64,000 nucleotides of DNA from Moraxella nasibovis (GCF_029581575.1 NZ_CP089975.1:124001-188000), one strand, 5' to 3'; positions 35,517 through 45,380 are shown, counted from the stretch's first letter. Numbers and translations: made by a program. The notes: a model not told the origin generated them from the sequence alone.

Positions 35517-36439
35517 TGGCAAAACAAATCGTCTCTGGCGTTTTGCTATTAAACAAGCCAAGTGGCATCAGCTCGCACACCGCCTTAGCCCGTGCCAAAC
35601 GCCTGCTCATGTCGGCAGAATTTGACAGTAAAAAAGCAGGGCATACAGGCACGCTAGACCCGATGGCGACAGGGCTTTTGCCAATTTGTTTGGGGGATGC
35701 GACCAAATTTAGCTCATTTGGGCTGGACGCTGACAAGGGTTATGCCGCCGTCATCAAGCTGGGCAATCAGACCGACACAGGCGACAAAGAGGGGCAGGTT
35801 GTCCGTACTTTGCCAGTACCTGCCTTTGGTCAAAATGAGCTTGACGACGTCGCCTGTGCTTTGACAGGCGAGCAACTGCAAACGCCCCCCATGTATTCGG
35901 CACTCAAAAAAGACGGCAAAAAACTCTACGAATACGCCCGAGAGGGGGTGGAAGTGGAAAGACAAGCTCGCCCCATTGTCATCCATCATCTGACCTTAAA
36001 GAAAATCAGCCCTGATGAAATCGCCTTGTCGGTGGTCTGCTCCAAAGGCACTTATGTGCGAGTACTGGGCGAGACGGTCGCCGAGCGTCTTGGCACGGTG
36101 GGGCATTTGACCGCCTTGCACCGCACCAGTACGGGCGGATTTGATGTGGTGGACGCGGTGGGGATTGATGAGCTTGGCGATTTGTCTTTTGATGAGCGAT
36201 TTACCAGATTATTACCCATTGACGCACTTTTGACCCATTTGCCGAAGGTGTGTTTGAGCGATGATGAAACCGCTCGCATTAAAATGGGGCAACGGCTGAA
36301 CATCAAAGACCGCGTGCAGAGGCTTAATTTTGCCGATGAGATTTGCCAAGTTCGTCTGTATCGTGATGATGAGTTTGTGGGGCTTGGACAGGTTTGGAAC
36401 AATGGACGCTTACAGCCTGTGCGAGTGGTGCAGCGCTAA
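35516..36439 (+). CDS. truB: tRNA pseudouridine-55 synthase
   Basis: 307 residues from the second ATG (35516); an in-frame ATG one codon earlier overlaps the rbfA stop. GVLLLNKPSGISSH, GHTGTLDPMATGLLPI with the catalytic Asp, and YSALKKDGKKLYEYARXG-type PMYSALKKDGKKLYEYAREG are diagnostic, followed by a C-terminal RNA-binding domain. It makes pseudouridine 55 in the T-loop of tRNA. Confidence 0.96.
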   Translation: MAKQIVSGVLLLNKPSGISSHTALARAKRLLMSAEFDSKKAGHTGTLDPMATGLLPICLGDATKFSSFGLDADKGYAAVIKLGNQTDTGDKEGQVVRTLPVPAFGQNELDDVACALTGEQLQTPPMYSALKKDGKKLYEYAREGVEVERQARPIVIHHLTLKKISPDEIALSVVCSKGTYVRVLGETVAERLGTVGHLTALHRTSTGGFDVVDAVGIDELGDLSFDERFTRLLPIDALLTHLPKVCLSDDETARIKMGQRLNIKDRVQRLNFADEICQVRLYRDDEFVGLGQVWNNGRLQPVRVVQR

Positions 36440-36507
36440 TGCCTTGATGGGATTTTTATACCATTCCTAGCAGATGGGTTTTTGAATTTTGATCAAATCA
36501 AGCTGGT

Positions 36508-36535
36508 GTAGGGGCGAAAGATTTTTTGCCCCTAC
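36508..36535. repeat. Short dispersed hairpin repeat, copy 3
   Basis: GTAGGGGCGAAAGATTTTTT then GCCCCTAC, 68 bp after the truB stop. The flank ATCAAGCTGG is shared with the copy at 48528, so the repeated unit extends beyond the palindrome. Confidence 0.7.
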
Positions 36536-36586
36536 TTTTTCTATTCGGCAATTCCCCAAATCTTTTGTAACTTTACACTTTTTTAC

Positions 36587-36616
36587 TTGTCAAAGTGTTG
36601 CGGAGAGGGGTAGAAT
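36587..36616 (+). promoter_or_regulatory. Candidate promoter of the opacity-like protein gene
   Basis: TTGTCA, 18-base spacer, TAGAAT, 67 bp before the start codon. Confidence 0.5.
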
Positions 36617-36682
36617 ATCTTTGCTTTGTTAAAAGCGTGTTTCTACAAACTCACAAGACAGTTTTAAGTTTAAGGATGTATT

Positions 36683-37306
36683 ATGAAAAAGCTACTTTTA
36701 GCTACCCTATTGGCAAGCACTTCAACATTGGCAATGGCTCAAATCGGTACTGACGGTCTGTATGTACAGGGTAATGTTGGTGTATCAAAACTAGAAGCCA
36801 AAGTAGATGGCGAAAAACTCAAAGACAACAACACAGGCTATACCATCGCTGTGGGCAAAGATACAGGTGCGGTGCGTTATCAAGCCGATTACACCAACTT
36901 TGGCAAAATCGAAGAAAGTGGATCGGATGGTGTTCCTGGCGTTGCTGGCTATGACGAGTGGGAGTCGGCTCTAAAAGCTCAATCATTGGGCGTGTCTGCT
37001 ATCTATGATTTCCAAACTGTGTCAGGCTTTACCCCTTATGCAGGCGTGCGTGTTGGCGTGAATCAGCTGAAATTTGAAGAGAATGTGAGATATTCAACAA
37101 TTTTGAATGGCGCTTATACGGTATTTTCTGCAAATTACTCAGATAAAAAGACAAAAGTTGGCGCAGGTGTGCTTGCAGGTGTACAATATGCCGTTAGCCC
37201 ACAACTTGCTGTAGATGCTGGTGTTGAGTATAACTATCTTGGTAAACTCGAAGATGTTAAAGTAAATCAATACGGTGCAAAATTAGGTCTGCGCTACAAC
37301 TTCTAA
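36683..37306 (+). CDS. Outer-membrane beta-barrel protein (opacity/OmpA-like porin fold)
   Basis: 207 residues. A signal peptide (1-19, cut after AMA) is followed by alternating hydrophobic/polar segments of an eight-stranded barrel, e.g. GLYVQGNVGVSKLEAK, FTPYAGVRVGVNQLKFEE and GVLAGVQYAVSPQLAVDAGV, and ends in RYNF with a C-terminal aromatic residue, the signal for insertion by the Bam machine. The long loop around residues 125-150 (YSTILNGAYTVFSANYSDKK) is probably surface-exposed. Adhesion or envelope integrity roles are possible; unproven. AAGGA precedes the ATG. Confidence 0.82.
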   Translation: MKKLLLATLLASTSTLAMAQIGTDGLYVQGNVGVSKLEAKVDGEKLKDNNTGYTIAVGKDTGAVRYQADYTNFGKIEESGSDGVPGVAGYDEWESALKAQSLGVSAIYDFQTVSGFTPYAGVRVGVNQLKFEENVRYSTILNGAYTVFSANYSDKKTKVGAGVLAGVQYAVSPQLAVDAGVEYNYLGKLEDVKVNQYGAKLGLRYNF

Positions 37307-37388
37307 TCCGTCTGTGACCGATTGGCAAAATCCCTTTGTACTCCACGCAAGGGGATTTTGATTTTGTGGCAAATTTTCCAATTTGCCA

Positions 37389-37416
37389 TGACTTTTTTAA
37401 AATCGTGTGCTATAAT
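37389..37416 (+). promoter_or_regulatory. Candidate promoter of rpsO
   Basis: TGACTT, 16-base spacer, and an extended -10 TGCTATAAT, about 95 bp before rpsO. The leader between them, with GCAGGCTTTGGCAATGC and GCTTGCCTG able to pair, could form the S15 autoregulatory structure. Confidence 0.55.
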
Positions 37417-37511
37417 TGGCGGATATTTCGTGCCCTTTGGGGCTTAGGCAGGCTTTGGCAATGCAACGCTTGCCTGTATTTATTTGCATTGCATCATGTT
37501 AAGGATTAGTT

Positions 37512-37778
37512 ATGCTAACTAACAAAGACCGTGAAGAGATCATCGCCAAATTCAAGCGTGGCGAAAACGACACTGGTAGCCCAGAAGTACAAGTTGCACT
37601 TCTAACTGCTCGTATCAACGACCTACAAGACCACTTCAAAGCACACAAAGCTGACCATCACAGCCGTCGTGGTTTGATCCGTATGGTTAACCAACGCCGT
37701 AAGCTACTAGACTACCTAAAAGGTAAAGATCTGGACCGCTACACCGCACTGATCGGTGAGCTTGGCCTACGCCGTTAA
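37512..37778 (+). CDS. rpsO: 30S ribosomal protein S15
   Basis: 88 residues. [36 protein letters not shown] and the DYLKGKD tail are standard. It binds the central domain of 16S rRNA and usually represses its own mRNA through a leader structure. AAGGA precedes the ATG. Followed by pnp, as in most gammaproteobacteria. Confidence 0.98.
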   Translation: MLTNKDREEIIAKFKRGENDTGSPEVQVALLTARINDLQDHFKAHKADHHSRRGLIRMVNQRRKLLDYLKGKDLDRYTALIGELGLRR

Positions 37779-37805
37779 TTTAAAATTAGGCTGTCTAATT
37801 TTGTC

Positions 37806-37836
37806 AAAAACGGTGTGCGTTTGCGTGCCGTTTTTG
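37806..37836 (+). terminator. Terminator/attenuator after rpsO
   Basis: AAAAACGG and CCGTTTTT bracket an inner pairing (TGCG/CGCA-like), followed by TTGTTGTTTT. It lies 28 bp past the rpsO stop. Confidence 0.75.
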
Positions 37837-37850
37837 TTGTTTTAATTTCT

Positions 37851-38028
37851 TGGATAATGGGATTAGAACTCTAAGAAATGTTTTTTTGGTAAAATGCTAC
37901 CGTCAGAAATTTAATACCGCTTTGTAGCGGCGAATTGCAATTCGCCCCTACGGTTCAATGTTGAACTTTATGTCATTATTAAATTTATTGCCACAAAAAC
38001 ATCTCTTAGGGCTTTAACCCTTATCCCA
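37851..38028. repeat. MITE-like element between rpsO and pnp, with hairpin copy 4 inside
   Basis: About 39-bp imperfect inverted repeats at the ends: the left contains CTAAGAAATGTTTTTTTGG and the right CCACAAAAACATCTCTTAG, with GGATAAtGGG / CCCTTATCCC beyond them. At the centre (37924-37951) is GTAGCGGCGAATTGCAATTCG then CCCCTAC, a variant of the short dispersed hairpin. It ends 18 bp before the pnp start. Confidence 0.6.
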
Positions 38029-38046
38029 AAATATATAGGAAAAACT

Positions 38047-40137
38047 ATGTTTAATATCGTTCGTCAAGAATTTCAATATGGCAACCAACAAGTTGTTCTA
38101 GAAACTGGTCGTGTCGCTCGTCAAGCCAATTCGGTGCTTGTGCATATGGGCGATGTGTCTGTACTGGTGGCGGTCGTTGTCCGTCCAGAAGCGGTAGCGG
38201 GTCAAGACTTTTTCCCATTGACCGTAAACTACCAAGAAAAAATGTACGCATCGGGTAAAATTCCAGGGGGCTATGGCAAGCGTGAAGGTCGTGCGTCAGA
38301 ATTTGAGACTTTGACTTCTCGTCTGATTGACCGTCCAATCCGCCCACTGTTCCCAGAAGGCTATTATAACGAAATCCAAATCACAGCGACAGTAATTTCA
38401 TCTGGTAAGACCCAAGATGCTGACATTGCAGCGATGATTGGTGCGTCTGCGGCATTGGCGATTTCTCCAGCCCCATTTAATGGTCCAATCGGTGCGGCTC
38501 GTGTGGGCTTTATTGGCAATGAATATGTGCTAAATCCAAACCTTGCCCAGATGAAAGACAGTCAGCTTGATTTGGTCGTGGCAGGTACAAAATCTGCCGT
38601 ATTGATGGTGGAATCCGAAGCAGACGAGCTGTCAGAAGACCAAATGCTGGGTGCGGTGCTATACGGACACGCACAGCAGCAGGTCGTGATTGACAACATC
38701 AATGCCTTTGCCGAGGCGGTGGGTAATGCCAAAGCTGAATTTGTCGCCCCTGCCATCAACGAAGCGTTGAACAATCAGCTTAAAGAACAATTCACCGCCA
38801 AAGTGAGTGAGGCTTATACCATCACGGTTAAACAAGACCGCTACGCTCGCCTAGATGAGCTTGCCAAAGAAGCGTTGGCATTGGCAGGCGATGAAACAGC
38901 TGATGATTATGCCGAAAAAGCCAAAGAAATCAAAGAATTGTTCGAGACCTTAAAATACCGCACCGTCCGTGATAATATCCTATCAGGCAAACCTCGTATC
39001 GATGGTCGAGACCTAGAAACGGTGCGTGCGCTTGACATTCAAGTGGGCGTGTTGCCACATACGCATGGTTCGGCACTATTTACTCGTGGCGAGACGCAGG
39101 CTCTTGTCACCACCACACTAGGCACGAGCCGTGATGTGAACCTTGTGGATACGCTGGCAGGCACCAAGCAAGACCACTTCATGCTCCATTACAATTTCCC
39201 ACATTATTCAGTGGGCGAGACAGGTCGTGAAGGCGGTCCAAAACGCCGTGAAATCGGTCATGGTCGCTTGGCTCGCCGTGGCGTACAAGCCATGCTACCA
39301 GCTGCCGACCGTTTCCCATACACCATTCGTGTGGTGTCGGACATCACCGAATCTAACGGCTCAAGCTCAATGGCATCGGTGTGCGGTGCGTCATTGTCTT
39401 TGATGGACGCAGGCGTACCCCTAAAAGCACCTGTGGCAGGTATCGCCATGGGTCTGGTCAAAGAAGGCGAGCGTTTTGCCGTGCTTTCGGACATTTTGGG
39501 CGACGAAGACCACTTGGGCGACATGGACTTTAAAGTGGCAGGTTCGGTCAATGGCATCACTGCCCTACAAATGGACATCAAGATTGAAGGCATCACCGCC
39601 GACATCATGGAGCAAGCCCTAAAACAAGCCCATGCAGGTCGTATCCACATTCTAAATGCGATGAATGAAGTGATTGCAACTTCTCGCACCGAGATTAACG
39701 CCTACGCACCAAACTACGCCACCATCAACATCAACCCTGAGAAAATCCGTGATGTGATTGGTAAAGGCGGTGCGACCATTCGTCAGCTGACCGAAGAGAC
39801 TGGTGCGACCATCGACATCGATGACAATGGTACGATCCGTATCTTTGGTGCGGACAAAGCATCTACTCGTGCTGCCATCGCCCAAATCGAGGCCATCACT
39901 GCCGAAGTGGAAGTGGGTACTGTTTATGAAGGTACCGTGGCTCGTATCGTGGAGTTTGGTGCGTTTGTGACCATTCTACCAGGTACAGACGGTCTGGTGC
40001 ATATCAGCCAAATCGCCGATGAGCGTGTGGAAAATGTCAGCGACTACCTAAAAGAAGGTCAAAGCGTCAAAGTGCAAGTTCAAGACATTGACAACCGTGG
40101 TCGTATCAAACTGACCATGAAAGGCATTGAGCAGTAA
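38047..40137 (+). CDS. pnp: Polyribonucleotide nucleotidyltransferase (PNPase)
   Basis: 696 residues: two RNase PH domains (about 1-140 and 315-545; [20 protein letters not shown] and [15 protein letters not shown]), a KH domain with [17 protein letters not shown] (about 565) and an S1 domain ([20 protein letters not shown]) at the end. It degrades RNA phosphorolytically in the degradosome. AGGA precedes the ATG. A dispersed element and the rpsO terminator lie in the 268 bp before it, so its expression may be partly separate from rpsO. Confidence 0.97.
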   Translation: MFNIVRQEFQYGNQQVVLETGRVARQANSVLVHMGDVSVLVAVVVRPEAVAGQDFFPLTVNYQEKMYASGKIPGGYGKREGRASEFETLTSRLIDRPIRPLFPEGYYNEIQITATVISSGKTQDADIAAMIGASAALAISPAPFNGPIGAARVGFIGNEYVLNPNLAQMKDSQLDLVVAGTKSAVLMVESEADELSEDQMLGAVLYGHAQQQVVIDNINAFAEAVGNAKAEFVAPAINEALNNQLKEQFTAKVSEAYTITVKQDRYARLDELAKEALALAGDETADDYAEKAKEIKELFETLKYRTVRDNILSGKPRIDGRDLETVRALDIQVGVLPHTHGSALFTRGETQALVTTTLGTSRDVNLVDTLAGTKQDHFMLHYNFPHYSVGETGREGGPKRREIGHGRLARRGVQAMLPAADRFPYTIRVVSDITESNGSSSMASVCGASLSLMDAGVPLKAPVAGIAMGLVKEGERFAVLSDILGDEDHLGDMDFKVAGSVNGITALQMDIKIEGITADIMEQALKQAHAGRIHILNAMNEVIATSRTEINAYAPNYATININPEKIRDVIGKGGATIRQLTEETGATIDIDDNGTIRIFGADKASTRAAIAQIEAITAEVEVGTVYEGTVARIVEFGAFVTILPGTDGLVHISQIADERVENVSDYLKEGQSVKVQVQDIDNRGRIKLTMKGIEQ

Positions 40138-40156
40138 TTAATCTTACTTGAAATCC

Positions 40157-40194
40157 AAACCACCTTTGTCGATTGGCAAAGGTGGTTTTTTTTT
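40157..40194 (+). terminator. Rho-independent terminator after pnp
   Basis: AAACCACCTTTG / CAAAGGTGGTTT, a 12-bp perfect stem with an eight-base loop, then eight T. Confidence 0.92.
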
Positions 40195-40377
40195 GATTGT
40201 GGCTCGTGACAAGCCTTTGACAATCTTGCCATCATTAGCCAAGACATTAAAAATCGCCCAAATGATTGAGCGATGGATGATCATGCCTTGCGCCTTTTTT
40301 ATCTTTACATCCTTTGCATGATGGCAAAGATGAAGGCCTTTGTATTTTTGAAGGTTTTTGGGTTGATTATTTTAAGG

Positions 40378-41379
40378 TCAGCCCAAAACTTCGCTCTTGA
40401 TTGCTTGATAATCGGCGTGGCTTAGACGAGGACCAAACTGTGAGACAATGCGAGCTGAGACATGGGCGGCAAGACGCCCGCACTGCGCCAAAGGATGACC
40501 TTGCGTGAGCGCATAAAGAAACGCCCCAGCGTAGTTGTCACCTGCGCCATTGGTGTCTAGCACTTGACGGACAGCAAGCGATGGCACACTGATGATGTCG
40601 CCATGATGAGCGATGAGCGTGGGCTTGTCGCCATTTGTTACGACCACCAGCGTGGCATATTGCCCCAATGCCTGCACCGCACGCTCGTGGCTGTCTGCGC
40701 CTGTGTAGAGCATGGCTTCATCAAGATTGCAAAAAATCGCATCCACACCGCCTGCCAGCATGTCATCAAGCCCTGCTCTGGCAAACTTGACCACCGCAGG
40801 GTCGGCAAAGCTGACAGCGACTTTTACGCCTTGATCTTTTGCATTTTGGCGTAGTTTGGCAAGCCCTGTCGTGATGGACGGCGACATCGCCAGATAGCCT
40901 TCTAGGTAGAGCCATTTTGCCCCTGATAGGGCGTCAAAGTTGATGTTGTTTTCGTTGATTTGACTGCTTGTGCCAAGATGCGTCTGCATGGTGCGTTCGC
41001 CATCTGCCGTCACCAGCACCACACATGAGCCTGTCGTGCCATCAGGGTCGATGGCGACGCTTGCATCTGTGGTTACGCCTGATTTTTCTAGGTCGGCAAG
41101 GTAAAAGTCGCCCATGTCATCGCCGCCCACTCGGCAATTATAAAACGCACGACCGCCCAATGCTGAAAACGCCACCACGCTGTTAGCCGCCGAGCCACCA
41201 CCTGCTTGTTTGGCAGGGCTGTTGCCTGCTTGGGCAAGCGTGGCAAATAGGGCGTTTTGGGTATCAAGCTCGGCAAGTGTCATGTTGCCACGAGTCAGCC
41301 CTGTGGCAGAAAGCGTGTCGTCGGTGATTTTAAATTCGGTATCTACAAGGGCGTTGCCGATGGCGATGATGTCGTACAT
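40378..41379 (-). CDS. PfkB-family carbohydrate/nucleoside kinase (adenosine kinase-like)
   Basis: 333 residues. The N-terminal AIGNALVDTEFKITDD, GGSAANSVVAFSALGGRA and the C-terminal anion-hole motif DTNGAGDNYAGAFLYAL (usually DTxGAGD) with the catalytic Asp are present. The proteobacterial group with this N-terminus is often annotated as adenosine kinase, but it may act on another nucleoside or sugar. Monocistronic; AGGA precedes the ATG. Substrate unassigned. Confidence 0.88.
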   Translation of the reverse strand: MYDIIAIGNALVDTEFKITDDTLSATGLTRGNMTLAELDTQNALFATLAQAGNSPAKQAGGGSAANSVVAFSALGGRAFYNCRVGGDDMGDFYLADLEKSGVTTDASVAIDPDGTTGSCVVLVTADGERTMQTHLGTSSQINENNINFDALSGAKWLYLEGYLAMSPSITTGLAKLRQNAKDQGVKVAVSFADPAVVKFARAGLDDMLAGGVDAIFCNLDEAMLYTGADSHERAVQALGQYATLVVVTNGDKPTLIAHHGDIISVPSLAVRQVLDTNGAGDNYAGAFLYALTQGHPLAQCGRLAAHVSARIVSQFGPRLSHADYQAIKSEVLG

Positions 41380-41506
41380 GGTTTTCCTAGTGATAAAGGT
41401 TGTTAAAACAATTTGAAATTAAAAAGCAGTGTTTAAAAATCATGGCTAAAAAAAGGGCGTAAAGGTACGCCCAAAAAGCCAGTTATTTGATGGCTTAGCT
41501 GTCCGC

Positions 41507-41956
41507 TCACTCCGCCGCCAGCTGCACCACGAGCAAGTCGCTGTCAATGTCAGGCAAAATGCTGTCCGCTGTTGCGCCAGTCAGCCATGCGTTTAGACCT
41601 GTGCGCTTGTGGCGACCGATGACCACCAGATCGATGGTGTGCTTGTCACAATAATCCACGATGCCTTTTCGTCCAGAGATGGCGGTTTTGATATTGACAC
41701 TATGGGCGTGCAGGTCATTTCTGGCAAGCACTTGCGCCAGACGAGAGCGGGCTTCTTGACAGCGTTCGTCATCGATGCTCTCGTGCAAGGCAGCGGCAGG
41801 GATCAGCTCATAGCCAAAGCCAAGCATGGTCTCTTCAACGATGTGCAGCACCGACAGCTCGGCACTTGGCGATGCGTCCAAAATCCACTTGGCTTTGGCG
41901 GCGACCAGGTCGGTGTCGTCTCGTAAATCCGTAACTAATAACACATGTTGATACAT
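41507..41956 (-). CDS. Universal stress protein UspA family
   Basis: 149 residues from the ATG at 41956, with AAGGAG six bases upstream; a GTG one codon earlier is possible. YQHVLLVTDLRDDTDLVA, DLVVIGRHKRTGLNAWLTGA and the final TADSILPDIDSDLLVVQ show the USP alpha/beta fold. The G-2x-G-9x-G(S/T) ATP-binding pattern is imperfect (GRHKRTG...GAT), so ATP binding is doubtful. Role: general stress response. Confidence 0.9.
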   Translation of the reverse strand: MYQHVLLVTDLRDDTDLVAAKAKWILDASPSAELSVLHIVEETMLGFGYELIPAAALHESIDDERCQEARSRLAQVLARNDLHAHSVNIKTAISGRKGIVDYCDKHTIDLVVIGRHKRTGLNAWLTGATADSILPDIDSDLLVVQLAAE

Positions 41957-42169
41957 CACATTCTCCTTTTGCTGATTGCTGACCGAGCGCTTTGCTCATT
42001 TTGGTTCTAGTATAACAAAAATTACCGTATCCGTCAGCCTGTTTTTCGTGTTTTGGGATTATGCAAAATATGTATTAGTTAATTCTTTTTTGTTGTTTTA
42101 AATTTGCGTGCATTGTCATTACTATATGACTATTTTCAAGATTTATGATTCAACAAAAAGGGCTTTATC

Positions 42170-43018
42170 ATGACAACACAACTGACCATCACACCCATCA
42201 AAGACACCATCGGCGCCATCGTCAGCGGTGTTGATTTGAATCACTTAAATGACGAAACGCTGTCTCAGATTAAAGATGCTTTGCTGAAACATCAGGTGAT
42301 TTTTTTTAGAAATCAGGATTTGCAGACCGCATCGCAGGTCAATCTTGCTAAGTCATTTGGCAGTCTGCACATTCACCCAGTTTTCCCAACCGTACCAAAT
42401 GTGCCAGAAGTCATCGTGCTGGACAGCCACGAGACCGACCTAAGAGACAATGAGCTTTGGCATACCGATGTGACTTTTAGCAAAACGCCACCTTTGGGCT
42501 GTGTTCTGCGTGCGGTCAAAATTCCGCCATCAGGTGGCGATACGCTGTGGGCGAGCGGTACGGCAGCGTTTGAGGCGTTGCCAAGCGACATTCAAAATCA
42601 AATCAAAGGCTTAACAGCACTGCATGACATTCGTCTGTCTTTCCCACAAGAGCGTTTTGGTGGGGTAAGCGAAGAAGAGCAGGCTCGTCTAGAAGAGATT
42701 TATCGCAAAAATCCGCCCGTCACGCACCCTGTGGTACGCACGCACCCTGACACAGGCAAGCCGATTTTGTTTGTCAGCGAAGGCTTTACTGCTAAGATTA
42801 ACGAATTGCCAGAAGATGAAGGTAAAGAGCTGCTTGATTTTCTAACTCAGCACGCTGTGAAAGAAGAATTTCATCTGCGCTGGGCGTGGCAAGAAGGCGA
42901 TGTGGCGATTTGGGACAACCGTGCCACGCAGCACAAGGCGTTGTTTGATTATGGTGATGCGCACCGCATCATGCACCGAGCCACCGTTAATGGCGATGAG
43001 CCTTATTACGCCGCGTAG
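42170..43018 (+). CDS. TauD/TfdA-family alpha-ketoglutarate-dependent dioxygenase
   Basis: 282 residues. Iron ligands His98 and Asp100 (LWHTDVTF) and distal His255 (NRATQHKAL) match E. coli TauD numbering; the 2-oxoglutarate Arg is in HRIMHRATV. TauD releases sulfite from taurine under sulfur limitation, but the family also attacks other sulfonates, sulfates and herbicides, and no tauABC transporter is adjacent, so taurine is only a possibility. The stop codon (TAG) is formed at the very edge of a dispersed element. Confidence 0.85.
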   Translation: MTTQLTITPIKDTIGAIVSGVDLNHLNDETLSQIKDALLKHQVIFFRNQDLQTASQVNLAKSFGSLHIHPVFPTVPNVPEVIVLDSHETDLRDNELWHTDVTFSKTPPLGCVLRAVKIPPSGGDTLWASGTAAFEALPSDIQNQIKGLTALHDIRLSFPQERFGGVSEEEQARLEEIYRKNPPVTHPVVRTHPDTGKPILFVSEGFTAKINELPEDEGKELLDFLTQHAVKEEFHLRWAWQEGDVAIWDNRATQHKALFDYGDAHRIMHRATVNGDEPYYAA

Positions 43019-43158
43019 GGTGGGCTAGGCCCAATTGATACTGGTCGGTATGGTAACTCAACTTATTGTTATAACTCATTGAATTTGTTGGGTTTCGTAC
43101 CTCAACCCAACCTACGGCATCACATAATTTTGTGGTAATTTTGCTATTCGGTGGGTTT
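43013..43158. repeat. 163-bp dispersed element, copy after the dioxygenase gene
   Basis: Right end GTGGTAATTTTGCTATTCGG followed by TGGGTTT matches the terminal repeats of other copies; the interior has CTCATTGAATTTGTTGGGTT and CTCAACCCAACCTACGG. The left end is truncated near GTAGGGTGGGC, which includes the TAG stop of the dioxygenase. Confidence 0.7.
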
Positions 43159-43265
43159 AAAAAAACAATCATGATTGTCATGCAATTTGTAATTAAGGGC
43201 GAGTTTGTTCGCCCTTATGCTTAAATGAATGATGGCAAACCTAAAATCTAACAAGGAAAACAAGA

Positions 43266-44717
43266 ATGAATCAGGCAAATCAGACCACGCCAGCAAAACA
43301 GGGTTTTAAAGCAAGCTGGGTCTATGCGATGGCGGTGGGCTCGGCGGTGGGCTGGGGTGCGTTTGTACTGCCCTTTGACTGGCTGTCGTCATCGGGACTT
43401 TTGGCGGTCATCACAGGCTTTGTCATCGGCACGCTACTCATCGGTGTCATCGCCATCAACTATGGCTATGCGACCAGATCTTTGCCTGTGACTGGCGGTG
43501 GCATTGCCTTTGCGCTGGCGGCTTTTGGGCGTACGCATGGGTTCATCGCAGGCTGGGCGCTCATGCTTGGCTATGCCAGTATCATCTCGCTCAATGCGTC
43601 GGCGGTGACGCTGGTGCTAAGGCTTATCATTCCTGAGGTGATGATGCAAGGGGCGCTGTATGAGATTTCTGGTTGGACGATTTATGCGCCAGAGGTGGCG
43701 GTGTCGTCGCTGTTTTTGGTAGGGTTTGCGTATTTGAATGCCAATAATACTGCCGTCTCGGGACGAGTGCAGTTTTTGGCGGTGGTTCTGATGCTCGTTG
43801 GCGTGGCGACTGTACTGCTTGGGACGGGTGCGCATTTCGTCACGCACAGCACGCCTTTGCCACTGATGCCACCTGATGGCGTGGGCTTTTGGGCGGCGGT
43901 GGCGGCGATTGTGGCGTTTGCACCGTGGGCGTATGTCGGCTTTGATGGCGTGCCGCAGCTGGCAGGCGAGTTTCAATTTTCACCCAAAAAAATCATGAAG
44001 CTGCTCATCGCCAGTGTGCTGAGCGCCAGTTTTTTATACATTGCAGTGATTTTGGCGGCGGCGTTTGCCTTTGGGCAAAACATGGCAGCCTTTGCAGACA
44101 GCTCATGGGCGACAGGGGCGGCGATTTCATCGGTGATGGGTAAATTTGGCTTGGTGCTGATGGTGGTGGCAGTCAGCATGGGTGTATTGACAGGGTTAAA
44201 TGGCTTTTATGTGGCGGCAAGCCGAGTGATTTTGACGCTTAGCCGCAGCCAGATGCTGCCGTCTGTTTTTGGTAGATTGCACCCTGTGCATGGCACGCCT
44301 ACGGTGGCATTTTATGCGGTGATGGCGGTGTGCCTGATTAGCCCTTGGTTTGGGCGGGCGGCGCTTTTGTGGATTGTGGACATGGCGAGTGTCGGCATCG
44401 CTGTAACCTTCTTTTATACTTGCGCTTGCACTTATAAGATGGGGCGTGATGGGGCAGTGTTTGGCATGACTGTCCAAGACAAAAACAGCCGTCAGCGTGT
44501 GCTGGGTATTTTGGGCATGGTGATCTCGGTGGGGTTCTTGCTGTTGTTGCTGCTGCCAAATTCGGTTGGCGCATTGAGCCTGCCATCTCGCTATGCGCTT
44601 GTGGCGTGGACGGTGCTTGGCGTTCTTTTTTATGTTGTCAGACGCGCACAGCTTAGCCATCAGAGCGACACCGATCTTAAACGGATATTGTTCACAAGGT
44701 TTGAGTCGGTGCGATGA
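43266..44717 (+). CDS. APC-superfamily amino acid permease
   Basis: 483 residues with about 12 hydrophobic helices. GSAVGWGAFVLPFDWLSSSG in the first helix is the substrate-binding unwound region of APC transporters (GxG(I/A)F-type). The helix-3 and helix-6 motifs GFDGVPQLAGEF are also typical. It imports an amino acid or amine with protons or sodium; substrate cannot be read. It lies after a dispersed element and is followed by no cotranscribed gene. Confidence 0.88.
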   Translation: MNQANQTTPAKQGFKASWVYAMAVGSAVGWGAFVLPFDWLSSSGLLAVITGFVIGTLLIGVIAINYGYATRSLPVTGGGIAFALAAFGRTHGFIAGWALMLGYASIISLNASAVTLVLRLIIPEVMMQGALYEISGWTIYAPEVAVSSLFLVGFAYLNANNTAVSGRVQFLAVVLMLVGVATVLLGTGAHFVTHSTPLPLMPPDGVGFWAAVAAIVAFAPWAYVGFDGVPQLAGEFQFSPKKIMKLLIASVLSASFLYIAVILAAAFAFGQNMAAFADSSWATGAAISSVMGKFGLVLMVVAVSMGVLTGLNGFYVAASRVILTLSRSQMLPSVFGRLHPVHGTPTVAFYAVMAVCLISPWFGRAALLWIVDMASVGIAVTFFYTCACTYKMGRDGAVFGMTVQDKNSRQRVLGILGMVISVGFLLLLLLPNSVGALSLPSRYALVAWTVLGVLFYVVRRAQLSHQSDTDLKRILFTRFESVR

Positions 44718-44850
44718 CAGTATGCTTGATGTACTTACAAGATGCGTCTTTAATTTTACAAAAAATTGCAAACACCTAATATTAGCCTAAATCTGCCTTG
44801 TTACCATAAGCACATCAAAACAACAACCCAAACCCAAACGGAGACATTCC

Positions 44851-45153
44851 ATGAAAAAACTTCTTACCGCACTGACCCTAGCTGCCACTGCTATTACTGC
44901 TGCGCCTGCCATGGCAGACGACGACGCACGCATCTATGAGCGCAACAAAGCGCAGTACATCACTCATGACAAAGCAGGCGAAATCGCCAAGTCTCATGTC
45001 AATGGCAGCGTCGTCAAGAAAGTCGAATTTGACCACAGCCGCCGCCTTGGTGCGCATTTTGATGTTGATGTCATCACCGCACAAGGCGTGGAGTATGATG
45101 TGTCTGTCGATGCCAAGACTGGCAAAGTGCTAAAAAGCAAAATCGACGACTGA
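44851..45153 (+). CDS. Secreted PepSY-domain protein
   Basis: 100 residues: signal peptide (1-22, cut after AMA) and one PepSY-like domain (HDKAGEIAKSHVNGSVVKKVEF, ending YDVSVDAKTGKVLKSKIDD). PepSY domains often inhibit peptidases or act as extracellular sensors; a single-domain secreted form has no assigned role. GGAG precedes the ATG; an intrinsic terminator follows. Confidence 0.85.
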   Translation: MKKLLTALTLAATAITAAPAMADDDARIYERNKAQYITHDKAGEIAKSHVNGSVVKKVEFDHSRRLGAHFDVDVITAQGVEYDVSVDAKTGKVLKSKIDD

Positions 45154-45183
45154 TGCCAGCCTACTGAGCATTCAAAAGTTCAC

Positions 45184-45212
45184 AAAACCGTAAGTCTGAC
45201 TTACGGTTTTTT
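45184..45212 (+). terminator. Rho-independent terminator after the PepSY gene
   Basis: AAAACCGTAAG / CTTACGGTTTT stem with a TCTGA loop and a T run. Confidence 0.88.
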
Positions 45213-45380
45213 GTTGTTTTAAGTGGGCTGTTTTGAGCGCTGTTTTAAATACTGGGGCTGATTTTGCTGCGTTTTGATAAATCAATGAGTTTTATCAAAT
45301 TTAAAAGCTTGCAAGATTTTCGCTTTTTTGATGGTAAATTATGCTACACTAGCAGGTTTATTGCCTATAATTATCATTTA

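Noticed and set aside
37411-37511. tRNA or riboswitch before rpsO
   Set aside because: The short pairing segments fit an S15 autoregulatory leader better; no tRNA arms or known riboswitch motif.
42170-44717. Taurine uptake and use operon
   Set aside because: The permease is APC-type rather than tauABC, and a dispersed element separates it from the dioxygenase, so no functional link is supported.
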